Shown here in pieces: positions 16,691 to 25,975 of a stretch of 64,000 bases of DNA. The notes under the pieces are model-generated. The model was not told the origin of the DNA. It saw nothing but the letters and a program-made list of their open reading frames with translations, and searched no databases. Position 1 is the first letter of the stretch; every line of letters begins with the position of its first letter. The stretch comes from an uncultured Oscillospiraceae bacterium (GTDB taxonomy: Bacteria; Bacillota; Clostridia; Oscillospirales; Oscillospiraceae), in assembly GCA_910588635.1 (NCBI GenBank), contig CAJUPW010000002.1, positions 1-64,000 on the forward strand, written 5' to 3'. The position numbers and the translations under genes were made by a program.

Positions 16691-17404
16691 ATGATACGTT
16701 TTATGATTTGTGATACGGATACAGAATTTCTCAATAAGTTGGCCGCTGCGCTCCATAGTAATTTTGATCCATGTTCAGTTGAATATATGTATGGACCTTC
16801 TGCTTTGGAGGTGTCTCTCCGTTCCAATTCTGGCGGAGCTGACGTTTTATTAACTGAAATAGAACTGCGGGATAATAATTCGATATCTATTATAAGAAAA
16901 TACTTGAAAGAAAGTTCTCCTCTGCAAGTCATATATATGACGCCAAAAATCGAATACTGTACCGAAGTGTATGATACCCGGCACTGTGGTTTTTTATTAA
17001 AACCAGTTGAATTAGAAAAGTTGCTCCGTGATGTGCGTCGGGCGATTCAAATGCAAGAGATTCAGAAGAATAATGGTATCGTTATTCAGCAAGGTGGAGG
17101 ATTGCATATTCTTTCCCCAAACACGTTGTTGTGTGGGGAAAGTCATGGTCGTGTAATAAGATTAGTGACAGATACTGAAACATTGGAGACATATGATAAA
17201 ATCGCACATTTTTCTTTCCAACTGGATAAGCGATTTTGCATCTGCCACAAGAGTTATCTGGTGAACATGGAGCGAGTGAAACAATATTGCGGTGATCATT
17301 TTTTGATGTCTGATGGAACAATGGTACCAATCAGTCAAAGCAAGAGAAAGGATGTCAGACAACAATTTTTTGAGTATATGGGAAGTGCAGCGATTGCAAA
17401 ATAA
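16691..17404 (+). CDS. LytTR response regulator with Glu in place of the phospho-Asp
   Basis: The 237-residue protein has an N-terminal receiver (residues 1-120) and a C-terminal LytTR DNA-binding domain (about 130-237, with FSFQLDKRFCICHKSYLVNM). In the receiver the acidic pair (D8, D10), switch Thr84 and Lys104 are kept, but the residue at the phosphorylation point is Glu56 (LLTEIEL) where LLxDI is expected. It may therefore be active without phosphorylation. It is the first gene behind the block promoter and 15-25 bases before essC; no histidine kinase is found nearby. By inference it activates the ESX-like operon through direct repeats upstream. Confidence 0.85.
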   Translation: MIRFMICDTDTEFLNKLAAALHSNFDPCSVEYMYGPSALEVSLRSNSGGADVLLTEIELRDNNSISIIRKYLKESSPLQVIYMTPKIEYCTEVYDTRHCGFLLKPVELEKLLRDVRRAIQMQEIQKNNGIVIQQGGGLHILSPNTLLCGESHGRVIRLVTDTETLETYDKIAHFSFQLDKRFCICHKSYLVNMERVKQYCGDHFLMSDGTMVPISQSKRKDVRQQFFEYMGSAAIAK

Positions 17405-17428
17405 AAATGAAGGTGGTCGGTGGTTACA

Positions 17429-20400
17429 ATGATCGTCACGTTGATTGCGCAAGATCAGATTTCTACGATATCTTTGCCAGAAAGAGTCAGTGGCCGATAT
17501 TGGATTCCTTTACGAGAATTGGACGGATCCTCTATTTATGTGGCCGATGTAGAAGGCATCCAGGAAAATTGGATCTTACATAATAGTTCATTTCTTGCTG
17601 TTTTTGATGAAAAGGGCTATGAAACAGATCACTTAACACTGACAACAAATAACCGCGTTTTCGGTGCAAAGGATAGAAAAACCGGACAACCTGTGCAGTT
17701 TTATGTTGAGCCTTCTACTGAAAATCGTCGAACATATCGAAAATACTGTGTTAGGGAAGAGTGTCGCCTAGACATCGGAAGAGCGGCAGATAATCAGATC
17801 GTATTTAATAATCAATATGTCTCCTCACATCATGCATGTCTGGTTTGGCAGAACCAAACTTGGAGCATTACGGATACTCAAAGCAGCAACGGTACTTTTA
17901 TGAATGAGAGACGTATTGCGACAAAGCAACTGGCTGCTGGAGATATGGTCTATATTATGGGGCTAAGGATCATCGTTGGGAATGGCTTCTTTGCGATGAA
18001 TAACCCAGATGATGCTGTCACCGTAACCTCTTCAGCGGTCGCGGAACTGAAACCGCAGGAAGTAAGGGATTCTGAGTTCGATTATGAAGAAGAATCCATT
18101 CCAGAGATTTTTCAGAGCTCTCCCAGAGTACGGCACAATTTTGTGAAACAGGCCATTACCATAGATCCGCCTCCTGCTATACAGAAGGTTGAGCCGGTTC
18201 CTCTGGCACTGCTTTTGGGGCCAGCTTTGACTATGGGCTTGACCGCTGTCGTAATGGCTGCAGTTGCGGTAATTGGCCTGATGAATGGGACATCTACTCC
18301 GTTGTCTGCTGTGCCAACTATTGTAATGTCATTCTCCATGCTGTGTGGTACGCTTCTATGGCCAATGCTTACAAAGCGAAGCGAGAAAAAGCGGCGGGCG
18401 CAAATGGAAGTGGAGCGACAGAAAAAGTATCGCGAGTATTTGGATCGAGTTCGAGATGAGATTTTTAGAGTGGGAGAAGAACAAAAGTCAATTCTGCTGG
18501 AAAATTACCCTGACATAGAAGAATGTGAAGATTGGATTATTCATCGAGATAGGAGACTTTGGGAGCGTTCTGCCGGTCAGGATGATTTCCTGAGCCTGAG
18601 ATTGGGCCTCGGAGATCTGGCAATGGATGCAGAACTGAAATTCCCGGATAAAAAGTTTTCCATAGAAGCTGATCCTCTCTTGAATGAAGTCAACCGAATG
18701 GCGGATGCTCCGCAGATTCTCAAAGGGGTACCGATTACTTGCTCCATGCTCCACAATCCTATGGTTGGCATAGTGGGTGACCCTACAGAAACGCGGCAGT
18801 TTTTGCAAGGACTTATTCTTCAGTTGACAGCGCTGCACAGTTACGAGCAAGTAAAGTTGGTATTCTTCCTCAGAGAAGGGGAGGTGCCTGCCTGGAACAA
18901 CTTTAAGCAACTCTTTCATACATGGGATGAGAATACTGATATGCGATATTTCGCAGTCGGTGAGGAAGAAGAAAAAGCAGTTTCCCTGTGCCTGGAGCGC
19001 ATTTTGTCAGAACGAAAAGAGGCGCATATCAGCAACCCTGGAATCCCTTCTCCGTATTATGTTTTAATTTCGACTGATCCATCTGTTACAGGGAGAATCG
19101 GACTATTCTCTGAAGTTGCTTCTTTGCAGGATAACCACGGTTTTTCTGGAATTATAAGCGCTAATGAAATAGCGGAGCTTTCCCAAGGCTGTACTTCGGT
19201 GCTCGAACTCAGCAAAGAGAAGTCGTCAATATATAGTAAAGATGACCTGACAGGAGCAAAGCGATTCTTTGTCCCTGATATGCCAGACCCGGCTAAAACT
19301 GATGAACTGTGTGGCATCTTGGCGAATTTGGTCATGCACACACGGGCCCAAAAGCATACGCTTCCAAATTTGATCACGTTCCTTGAAATGTATGGAGTGG
19401 GAAAAGCTGAGCATCTGAATGCGCTGACACGTTGGAAGGAAAACAGTCCAGTAAATACACTTCAAGCTCCTATTGGCGTTGAAGAAGACGGGTCCGTATT
19501 CTATCTGGATCTACACGAAAGGGCGCACGGTCCTCATGGGCTTGTAGCCGGTATGACGGGGTCTGGTAAGTCGGAGTTTATCATTACCTATCTGCTGTCA
19601 ATGGCAGTTAATTACCACCCGGACGAAGTGTCCTTTATTCTGATCGACTATAAGGGCGGCGGCTTGGCTGGCGCATTTGAGGATCCGGAACATGGTATCC
19701 GCCTGCCGCATTTGGCCGGAACAATTACAAATTTGGATGGATCGGCTGTCAACCGGGCACTTATTTCGATTCAAAGTGAACTGCGTAGACGTCAGGCCGT
19801 TTTCAATGAAGCAAAACGGGCCACAGGCGAAGGCACAATGGATATCTATAAATATCAAAAGTTGTACCGAAGCGGCACGGTGACGGAGCCGATCCCGCAT
19901 CTGCTTGTGGTTTCCGATGAGTTTGCGGAACTGAAGGCCCAGCAGCCGGAGTTTATGGCGCAACTCATTTCGGCGGCCCGCATTGGCCGGAGCCTAGGTG
20001 TTCACCTGATTCTTGCAACACAGAAGCCCTCCGGTGTGGTAGATGATCAAATTTGGAGCAACAGCCGATTCCGTGTCTGCCTAAAGGTACAAGAGCGGGC
20101 GGACAGTATGGAAATGCTGAAGCGGCCGGATGCTGCGGAACTAAAGGATACGGGCAGATTCTATCTCCAGGTTGGTTTTAATGAGCTGTTCGAACTGGGC
20201 CAATCTGCATGGTGCGGAGCACCCTATGTACCTACAGATCGTTTGGAACGCAAACGGGATGACCGGGTGGAGATTATGGATCATCTGGGCCGGGTGTTAT
20301 TAGAGACTCGCCCCAAAACTGTAGGTACCGTCAATGACACTAGCCAAGTAGTAGCCATCGTAAAATATCTATCTTCTCTGGCGGATGCCGAACACATTGG

Positions 20401-22015
20401 AGCAAGACGGCTTTGGCTGCCCCAGATCCCGGCACTGATCTATCTGACCGATCTGATTCAGAAATATCGGTGGATGCCAGAACCTCTGGAGTTGGAGCCG
20501 GTGGTTGGCGAGTATGATGACCCGTTTAATCAGACACAGGGATTACTTACAATTCCTTTCTCTCAGGCAGGAAATGCACTGATTTACGGTGCAGCCGGCA
20601 GTGGGAAAAATACTTTGCTCAACACAATGCTTGTGTGCCTTCTCAGTTCGTATAATCCGGAGCAGCTGAACATCTATATTGTGGACATGGGCGAAGAGAC
20701 ATTACAGGTTTTTGCCGATGCGCCCCAAGTGGGTGATGTCCTGCTCTCCTCGGATGGAGAAAAGGTCATCGGCCTGTTCAAAATGCTGCAGGAAGAGATT
20801 GTTGCTCGGAAAAAGCGTTTTACAGCAGGTGATGGGAGTTATGCGGGATATTGCCGCAGCACAGGAGAAACCGTTCCACAAATCTTAGTTGTACTGCGTA
20901 ATTATTCGGCGTTTGCAGAGCAATTTGAGGGGTTGGATGATCGCCTGATTCAAATGACCCGAGAGTGCAGTAAATATGGAATCTACTTCCTGGTGACCGC
21001 CAACGCGGCAAATACCATCCGATATCGGGTTGCACAAAATTTTGCCACTGTGTATGCGTTACAACTTAACGATGTGTCCGACTACATTGGAATATTTAGC
21101 GGTACTGGAGGCGTGTATCCGTCGAAAATCAAGGGTCGTGGTATTTTCAAGACAGATTGTGTGTATGAATTCCAATGCGCGCAGTTTGCCCAGGAGACAG
21201 GCCAGGATGCCCTTCGGAAATTTGTGGACGAGTTAAATAAGCAGCCGGGGAATCGGGCGAGACCGGTTCCGACACTGCCAAATCGAGTTGTTCCGAGTAT
21301 GTTCCAGGACGATTTCCACCTATCTAAGGTACCAATCGGTATTGGAAAAGCGTCGTTGCATACCAGTTCGTTGGATTTGAGCTTGTCTGTAATTTCTGTC
21401 ATCCTTTCCCATGACACAAGCGAGTTAGCGGCAACGGTTCAAGGTGTGAGCGAACAAATGTCTCGTTTGGAGGGAACAGTTACAGTTCTGGACGGTGCCG
21501 GGCTGGTATCTGAGCCGGAATCGTTCTCCTATGAATATGTGAAAAACAATTTTGAGGGCCGTATTAAGCTGCTCTTCCAGGAAATGGTTCGCCGCAATAA
21601 TACCTATAAGACATCGGTTGCAGAAAAACGGGCGATTGAAGATTATGCGCCGGAATATTACGTGGTTACTGGGTTGCAGGCAATTATCAACAGCCTGTCC
21701 GACCAGGGCAAGGATGAACTGAACACCTTGCTGGAGAAAGCGGAAACATACTATAACATCCGGTTTATCCTCTGTGATGATGCAAGGACGTTTTCTTCAT
21801 TCAATGGAAATGGCTGGTATAAACAGCACGTTACCGGCACCGATGGAATTTGGGTAGGGGATGGGATTACAGATCAGTACATCTTGAAGATCGGGAAATT
21901 GACCAATGACCTGTATTCTGAAATTCCCGTACACTTTGGATATCTAGTGAAACGTGGAAAACCGACCTTAGTCAAACTGATTATTGGTGAGCATTGCGAG
22001 GAGGATGACAAATGA
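17429..22015 (+). CDS. essC: EssC-like FtsK/SpoIIIE ATPase with FHA domain (type VII-like secretion motor)
   Basis: The start at ATG 17429 has GGTGG five bases before; GTG 17420 is possible. Of the 1528 residues, an FHA domain with GR, SxxH and NGT motifs is at ~105-190 and two membrane segments at ~255-315. FtsK-type ATPase D1 follows (GMTGSGKS ~708, VVSDEFAEL), then D2 (GAAGSGKN ~1054, where Asn replaces the usual Ser/Thr), then a D3-like region without any P-loop. This is the membrane ATPase that pulls WXG100-type substrates through ESX/Yuk/Ess systems. Usual Firmicutes EssC has paired FHA domains; here one is clear. It overlaps esaB by ATGA. EssA, EssB and EsaA are not found. Confidence 0.93.
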   Translation: MIVTLIAQDQISTISLPERVSGRYWIPLRELDGSSIYVADVEGIQENWILHNSSFLAVFDEKGYETDHLTLTTNNRVFGAKDRKTGQPVQFYVEPSTENRRTYRKYCVREECRLDIGRAADNQIVFNNQYVSSHHACLVWQNQTWSITDTQSSNGTFMNERRIATKQLAAGDMVYIMGLRIIVGNGFFAMNNPDDAVTVTSSAVAELKPQEVRDSEFDYEEESIPEIFQSSPRVRHNFVKQAITIDPPPAIQKVEPVPLALLLGPALTMGLTAVVMAAVAVIGLMNGTSTPLSAVPTIVMSFSMLCGTLLWPMLTKRSEKKRRAQMEVERQKKYREYLDRVRDEIFRVGEEQKSILLENYPDIEECEDWIIHRDRRLWERSAGQDDFLSLRLGLGDLAMDAELKFPDKKFSIEADPLLNEVNRMADAPQILKGVPITCSMLHNPMVGIVGDPTETRQFLQGLILQLTALHSYEQVKLVFFLREGEVPAWNNFKQLFHTWDENTDMRYFAVGEEEEKAVSLCLERILSERKEAHISNPGIPSPYYVLISTDPSVTGRIGLFSEVASLQDNHGFSGIISANEIAELSQGCTSVLELSKEKSSIYSKDDLTGAKRFFVPDMPDPAKTDELCGILANLVMHTRAQKHTLPNLITFLEMYGVGKAEHLNALTRWKENSPVNTLQAPIGVEEDGSVFYLDLHERAHGPHGLVAGMTGSGKSEFIITYLLSMAVNYHPDEVSFILIDYKGGGLAGAFEDPEHGIRLPHLAGTITNLDGSAVNRALISIQSELRRRQAVFNEAKRATGEGTMDIYKYQKLYRSGTVTEPIPHLLVVSDEFAELKAQQPEFMAQLISAARIGRSLGVHLILATQKPSGVVDDQIWSNSRFRVCLKVQERADSMEMLKRPDAAELKDTGRFYLQVGFNELFELGQSAWCGAPYVPTDRLERKRDDRVEIMDHLGRVLLETRPKTVGTVNDTSQVVAIVKYLSSLADAEHIGARRLWLPQIPALIYLTDLIQKYRWMPEPLELEPVVGEYDDPFNQTQGLLTIPFSQAGNALIYGAAGSGKNTLLNTMLVCLLSSYNPEQLNIYIVDMGEETLQVFADAPQVGDVLLSSDGEKVIGLFKMLQEEIVARKKRFTAGDGSYAGYCRSTGETVPQILVVLRNYSAFAEQFEGLDDRLIQMTRECSKYGIYFLVTANAANTIRYRVAQNFATVYALQLNDVSDYIGIFSGTGGVYPSKIKGRGIFKTDCVYEFQCAQFAQETGQDALRKFVDELNKQPGNRARPVPTLPNRVVPSMFQDDFHLSKVPIGIGKASLHTSSLDLSLSVISVILSHDTSELAATVQGVSEQMSRLEGTVTVLDGAGLVSEPESFSYEYVKNNFEGRIKLLFQEMVRRNNTYKTSVAEKRAIEDYAPEYYVVTGLQAIINSLSDQGKDELNTLLEKAETYYNIRFILCDDARTFSSFNGNGWYKQHVTGTDGIWVGDGITDQYILKIGKLTNDLYSEIPVHFGYLVKRGKPTLVKLIIGEHCEEDDK

Positions 22016-22263
22016 ATAGGCTGAACATTGAAGTATACCTTCCTGCAATGCTGAAAAGTTTTGACGTTCAAATTCCGGCTGATATGAAGCTGTCGCAAAT
22101 TACCCCACTGGTCTCGGACGCACTGGCTCAGATGTCGGGGGAACTCTATTCATCGGATACGTCTCCGATCCTCTGCAACTTGGAGGACGGGAATATCCTC
22201 AATATTAACATGACCGCCTGGAATCTTGGCTTACGAAATGGTTCCAGACTCATGCTGATATAA
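22012..22263 (+). CDS. esaB: EsaB/YukD-like ubiquitin-fold protein
   Basis: This 83-residue protein has the layout of the YukD/EsaB beta-grasp family: IEVYLPAMLKSFDVQIPADM, a helix (ITPLVSDALAQM), then ILNINMTAWNLGLRNGSRLMLI, the typical 'G-x-x-x-G-x-x-L' end. EsaB proteins are small cytosolic regulators of type VII secretion in Firmicutes. The start overlaps the essC stop by four bases, so translation is coupled. Both the family-specific order (next to essC) and the fold support the call. Confidence 0.85.
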   Translation: MNRLNIEVYLPAMLKSFDVQIPADMKLSQITPLVSDALAQMSGELYSSDTSPILCNLEDGNILNINMTAWNLGLRNGSRLMLI

Positions 22264-22293
22264 TTTCTTAAACAGTTTGAAAGGAGCATAGAC

Positions 22294-22605
22294 ATGGCAC
22301 AAGGAAAAATCATTGTTGAAACCAGCCGCCTGGACAGTACCGCTTCTCAGGTAGATCGTCTGGCAGACCAGTACGAGAGTGAGTACAATGCGCTGTTCGG
22401 GACGGTCAAGGACCTTCAGAATGCCTGGAGCGGCGAGGATAATGTGGCGTTCACCAGCCAAATCGAGGGGTTCCGCGATGACTTTCAGCGCATGACCCGG
22501 CTGATGAGGGACTACGCGGACTATCTGAGAAAGGTAGCTGAGTCCTATCGTTCTACGCAGGACAATGTGGCGGCGAAAGCAAAGACGCTGTCTCAGGGCA
22601 GCTAA
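22294..22605 (+). CDS. WXG100 secreted protein 1
   Basis: This 103-residue helix-turn-helix hairpin protein has the WSG motif (W-S-G-E-D-N near residue 46) between two long amphipathic helices and no signal peptide, as in ESAT-6/EsxA. An AAGGAG site precedes the start. WXG100 proteins are dimeric substrates of EssC and often also needed for secretion. It lies 31 bases after esaB and 19 bases before a second, different WXG100 protein, so a heterodimer of the two is plausible. Confidence 0.9.
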   Translation: MAQGKIIVETSRLDSTASQVDRLADQYESEYNALFGTVKDLQNAWSGEDNVAFTSQIEGFRDDFQRMTRLMRDYADYLRKVAESYRSTQDNVAAKAKTLSQGS

Positions 22606-22623
22606 TAACAGGAGGGGAACAAA

Positions 22624-22923
22624 ATGCCTGATATTAAAATTACATTTTCTGAGGTCAGAACAAAGAACCAGCAGATCCGCAAGCACAATCAGACCCTGGA
22701 CGATACCCTGAAGCAGATCAAGAATATCATCAACAGCCTGGAAGCCGACTGGACGTCGGATACCTCTGATACCATTCGGTCTAAGATTACCGGGATGCAG
22801 CCGAAATTTGATTCTTACCGCGAGGTTATCGAGAGCTACGCCAAGTTCCTGGACAACACTGTGGAACAGTACGAGACAACAGAAGGGACTCTCCAGTCCA
22901 ACGCTGCGAGCCAGTTTATCTAA
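22624..22923 (+). CDS. WXG100-like protein 2 (W-T-S variant)
   Basis: This 99-residue protein is mostly helical, with W-T-S-D-T (Trp near residue 43) in the turn where WXG is normal; the Gly is replaced by Ser. Helix 1 (VRTKNQQIRKHNQTLDDTLKQ) and helix 2 (YREVIESYAKFLDNTVEQYE) fit the family. It has a C-terminal aromatic tail E-Q-Y-E-T-T-E ... F-I, possibly part of a YxxxD/E-type export signal (Y-E-T-T-E). It is encoded directly after WXG100 protein 1 with a GGAGG site. Likely partner of the first. Confidence 0.85.
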   Translation: MPDIKITFSEVRTKNQQIRKHNQTLDDTLKQIKNIINSLEADWTSDTSDTIRSKITGMQPKFDSYREVIESYAKFLDNTVEQYETTEGTLQSNAASQFI

Positions 22924-23032
22924 GCGATTATGTCTGCGGGATGCAGAATATCTGTGTCCCGCAGACACTCAAATTATGAAAGCTACGGGCAAGATGCCCG
23001 AATCTATATGAGGGAGAATGGAGAGAAAAATC

Positions 23033-25342
23033 ATGCGTAAAAGGATCATCTCTTTGTTGCTGATACTCGCTTTGACAATGGGGATCACTCCGCTCAGTGC
23101 CTGCGGTAGTAAGGATGAGGGAGGAACTGTAACAAGAGGAGAGTGGGTCGCCATGCTCTCAGAAATGTTCGGTATGGACTCCTATGTAGAAGATACTCCG
23201 TATTATACCGACGTATCAGCGGAGACAGCATTGTTCCCGTATGTCCAGTCTGCTGCGGAGTGGGAGGTACTTTCCATTTTCCCCAGAGGCGAGTTGGAAC
23301 CGGATAAAGCGGTGACCCGAGAAGAAGTTGGCAGTACCGCCGCGATTGCCGCCGGCTGTGATGTGGCAGATGACCAGTTTGATGACAAAGGAAAGTTCAA
23401 TTCCGATGCCTCTATTGATTTTGCCGTTCAGCACGGTATTTTGGAGAACAACAAAAGACTGTCTAAGAAAATGACAGAGGAAGAGTGCCAGGCAGCTCTG
23501 GATGCCGCCCGGGACGCTTATTTGAACACTCCAGTGACAGAAAAAATATCTGTTACAGAGATTGAGAACGTAGCTGATTTGACCGATTTGTCTCCTGATG
23601 TGCTTCAACAGGATATGGGCCAAGTAAGGATTCCAACAGGCGCTTCAGGCGGCGTTACACAGGATGCGACTGGCGAACCGAAAGCCTCCGTGGATACAGG
23701 AAACGGTATTGTGGAAGTGGGGGTTGGAGAGGTCTTTATCACGGCTCCTACGGCGGAACATCCAACCGGCGTTGCCTATAAAGTATCTTCTATAGAAGAA
23801 GTAGATGGAGAAATTGTTTTTACCACAGAGACGCCAACTCTATATGATCTCTATGAGGAGCTTGATGTTCATACAACAGTCCAGGCCGACGCCAGTAATA
23901 TTATTTGGCTGGTAGGCGGTGGCTCATCTGTAACTGCTCAGGGGACTTCCAATGAGGGTGGGGATACATACCATATTGAGTTATTATCCAATCAGCTTGG
24001 AAATCATCAGGCAGTGCCTTTAGACGGAGATACCTACAATTTTGGAGGCTTCAACAGACATTTTGAATTTGGAAACGGTAGTTTTCAAAAGAATAGTTCC
24101 AATCATAACTCCAGCGCTATCGGGTCTGGAGAAGGGGCGCAGGCACTGGAAAAAAGCAATTTTGTATATGAAGGCCCCCCAAGCATTGATGATTTTAACG
24201 GATCGACGGATTCTTGGAGCAAAAACCTGGAGATTGACAACCAATTTTCCGGTGGTTATAAAATCAGCGGAGATATTTCTATCAATGCGCTTACAGTAAC
24301 AACTGAAATTGAGTACAAGAGAACCCGGTGGTTTAATATACCTTACGGAGTGGAGTATGCCAGCGTCAAGCTCGATTCCAACATCTCATCCTCGCTAACA
24401 CTAGAGGGAAATTTAAGTGAGCGTCTCCATATTGCTACTGTTCCCATCCCAATTGCGGCTACGGGGTTATCTGTTGGAGTCGATTTATACCTATATGCAG
24501 ACGCCAATGGATCCTTAGTGGTGGGCGCTTCTTTAGGAAGTGAGGCAAAGGCGGAGTATTCTGGTGGAAGGCTCAAACACACTGCAAACTCAGAGGCTAA
24601 TGCGAATGTGGATGCGAATCTCGAAATTAATTTTGGAGCAGAGCTTGCGGCCACTCTTGAGGCGTTAAGCATCATAAAAATAGTCGATGTTGGTGTTAAA
24701 GCAGGCGGAACAGTAACGGCCAGTGCCAGCATCGCTGGTTCCTGCAAAGCCAGTGAGGAGGATGGAGCAGCCAAATTGACCTATCAGGAGTCTCTGAAAA
24801 TTCAAGCTGATTTGTATGTGCCGACAGTAAATATCTATGCGGGCGGTTCTGGAACCCTGATTGGTGATCTTGGGTTAAGCGGCTCGTGGGATATTATGAC
24901 AAAAGACAAGGGCGCAATGAAGGTTAATTTGGCAGACTATGAATGGGTATTTTGGGAAGAGACTGTTTTGACGGACGCTGATGGGGATATTACAGCCAGC
25001 GAATCTACCACTGCGGGAGAGGAAGATGGCGTTGGCGCGTCTGATGAAGATCGGCTGGATCTTACGGCTTACGTTGTGACGCTGAACGGAGAGTCAAGGC
25101 AGTTGGAACTGGAACTGGCAGACGGTGAAACTGCGCCGGCGGTCACATGGACCTCTGAGGATCCCAGTGTTGCCCGTGTTGACAGTACCGGACTTGTGTC
25201 CCCCGTGAGTACTGGTTATACGCTGATTACCGTGAGTTTGCAGGCCGACCCCAGTGTGTATGTAAAATGTGCCGTCTACGTTGAAGAAATCGGTGAGAAT
25301 AACTGGGAGTTCCTGCCTGCGGATACAGCATTTAGAATTTGA
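23033..25342 (+). CDS. Lipoprotein with SLH-like region and C-terminal Ig-like domain
   Basis: The ATG at 23033 has GGAGAG seven bases upstream (23018 is less well placed). The 769-residue lipoprotein has signal peptide MRKRIISLLLILAL... and lipobox LSAC (Cys near 24). S-layer-homology-like segments (residues ~30-150: VTRGEWVAML, FPRGELEPDKAVTREEV) follow. Then comes a long region of low-complexity beta repeats, and a BIG2/Ig-like end (VTWTSEDPSVARVDSTGLV). The middle contains many A/S/G/N beta-strand repeats (NANVDANLEI). By inference it stands on the outer face of the membrane or the wall and may be a passenger or receptor for the ESX-like system; catalytic motifs are absent. Confidence 0.75.
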   Translation: MRKRIISLLLILALTMGITPLSACGSKDEGGTVTRGEWVAMLSEMFGMDSYVEDTPYYTDVSAETALFPYVQSAAEWEVLSIFPRGELEPDKAVTREEVGSTAAIAAGCDVADDQFDDKGKFNSDASIDFAVQHGILENNKRLSKKMTEEECQAALDAARDAYLNTPVTEKISVTEIENVADLTDLSPDVLQQDMGQVRIPTGASGGVTQDATGEPKASVDTGNGIVEVGVGEVFITAPTAEHPTGVAYKVSSIEEVDGEIVFTTETPTLYDLYEELDVHTTVQADASNIIWLVGGGSSVTAQGTSNEGGDTYHIELLSNQLGNHQAVPLDGDTYNFGGFNRHFEFGNGSFQKNSSNHNSSAIGSGEGAQALEKSNFVYEGPPSIDDFNGSTDSWSKNLEIDNQFSGGYKISGDISINALTVTTEIEYKRTRWFNIPYGVEYASVKLDSNISSSLTLEGNLSERLHIATVPIPIAATGLSVGVDLYLYADANGSLVVGASLGSEAKAEYSGGRLKHTANSEANANVDANLEINFGAELAATLEALSIIKIVDVGVKAGGTVTASASIAGSCKASEEDGAAKLTYQESLKIQADLYVPTVNIYAGGSGTLIGDLGLSGSWDIMTKDKGAMKVNLADYEWVFWEETVLTDADGDITASESTTAGEEDGVGASDEDRLDLTAYVVTLNGESRQLELELADGETAPAVTWTSEDPSVARVDSTGLVSPVSTGYTLITVSLQADPSVYVKCAVYVEEIGENNWEFLPADTAFRI

Positions 25343-25357
25343 TTGGCTGGAGGTGAG

Positions 25358-25648
25358 ATGCCTGTGGCGTTGAATACTTCAAGTACTAATGCACAGATTG
25401 TACAACTTCAGCGGCAAAGCGCCACAGCATCTCATATAGCCAAATTGCTTTCCGAATATAAGGCAAGGCTTACTGAGTCATGGTCTGGCGTGGAGACGGA
25501 CTACTTCTGTGGTGTGATTGAGGCGCAGATTCGGGAGTGTGAAAATCTTGCGGAAGAATCAAACCGTCTGTGCCAGGATATTGTTCGAGCAATGGAGGAG
25601 ATATTGACGAAAGAAACCGCCATTGCAGCGACGTCAGACCCTACCTGA
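25358..25648 (+). CDS. Third WXG-type small helical protein
   Basis: The start ATG 25358 follows TGGAGG by a short gap; the longer TTG reading (25343) is less likely. The 96 residues have a central W-S-G-V (Trp near residue 40) between two helices, the WXG100 hairpin pattern, but with two Cys in helix 2 (C-G-V-I-E, C-E-N-L). It is translated ten bases after the big lipoprotein and 18 bases before the next small helical protein. I infer a substrate or chaperone partner of the ESX-like system. Confidence 0.65.
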   Translation: MPVALNTSSTNAQIVQLQRQSATASHIAKLLSEYKARLTESWSGVETDYFCGVIEAQIRECENLAEESNRLCQDIVRAMEEILTKETAIAATSDPT

Positions 25649-25666
25649 CCAAGGAGGTTGCGGTGT

Positions 25667-25975
25667 ATGGCCTACATTTGTATTACCTATACCGGAGTAT
25701 CAGCGGCAAATCAACTGCTTCAGAAAGCAATCCGAGAGATGGAGGAAGTGGATGAAGCCTCCTTAAAAGTTGAAACCCAGATTGATTCGGAGGTTAGTTC
25801 GTATTATCAGATTGCAGAGCGGCTTCAAAATTACCATCGGTCTGCGGAGAGTATTCATCAGACGATGAAAGAACTTCTTGAGGCTACAAATTCCGGATTG
25901 ATGGAGTATAGGACAACGGAAAGAAGATTGAACCAGGCGGCTCAAAAAACAGAGCGCCTGAAATGGGGTGAATGA
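25667..25975 (+). CDS. Small coiled-coil protein of the ESX-like block
   Basis: The ATG at 25667 follows AAGGAGG by nine bases. The 102-residue protein is nearly all helix: YICITYTGVSAANQLLQ, then long amphipathic stretches with acidic and Gln residues (EMEEVDEASLKVETQIDSEV, RTTERRLNQAAQKTERLKWG). No WXG is present. Its stop overlaps the start of the FHA gene. Size and position suggest a partner of the preceding WXG-type protein, like small helical proteins coded in pairs with ESX substrates. That is inference. Confidence 0.55.
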   Translation: MAYICITYTGVSAANQLLQKAIREMEEVDEASLKVETQIDSEVSSYYQIAERLQNYHRSAESIHQTMKELLEATNSGLMEYRTTERRLNQAAQKTERLKWGE

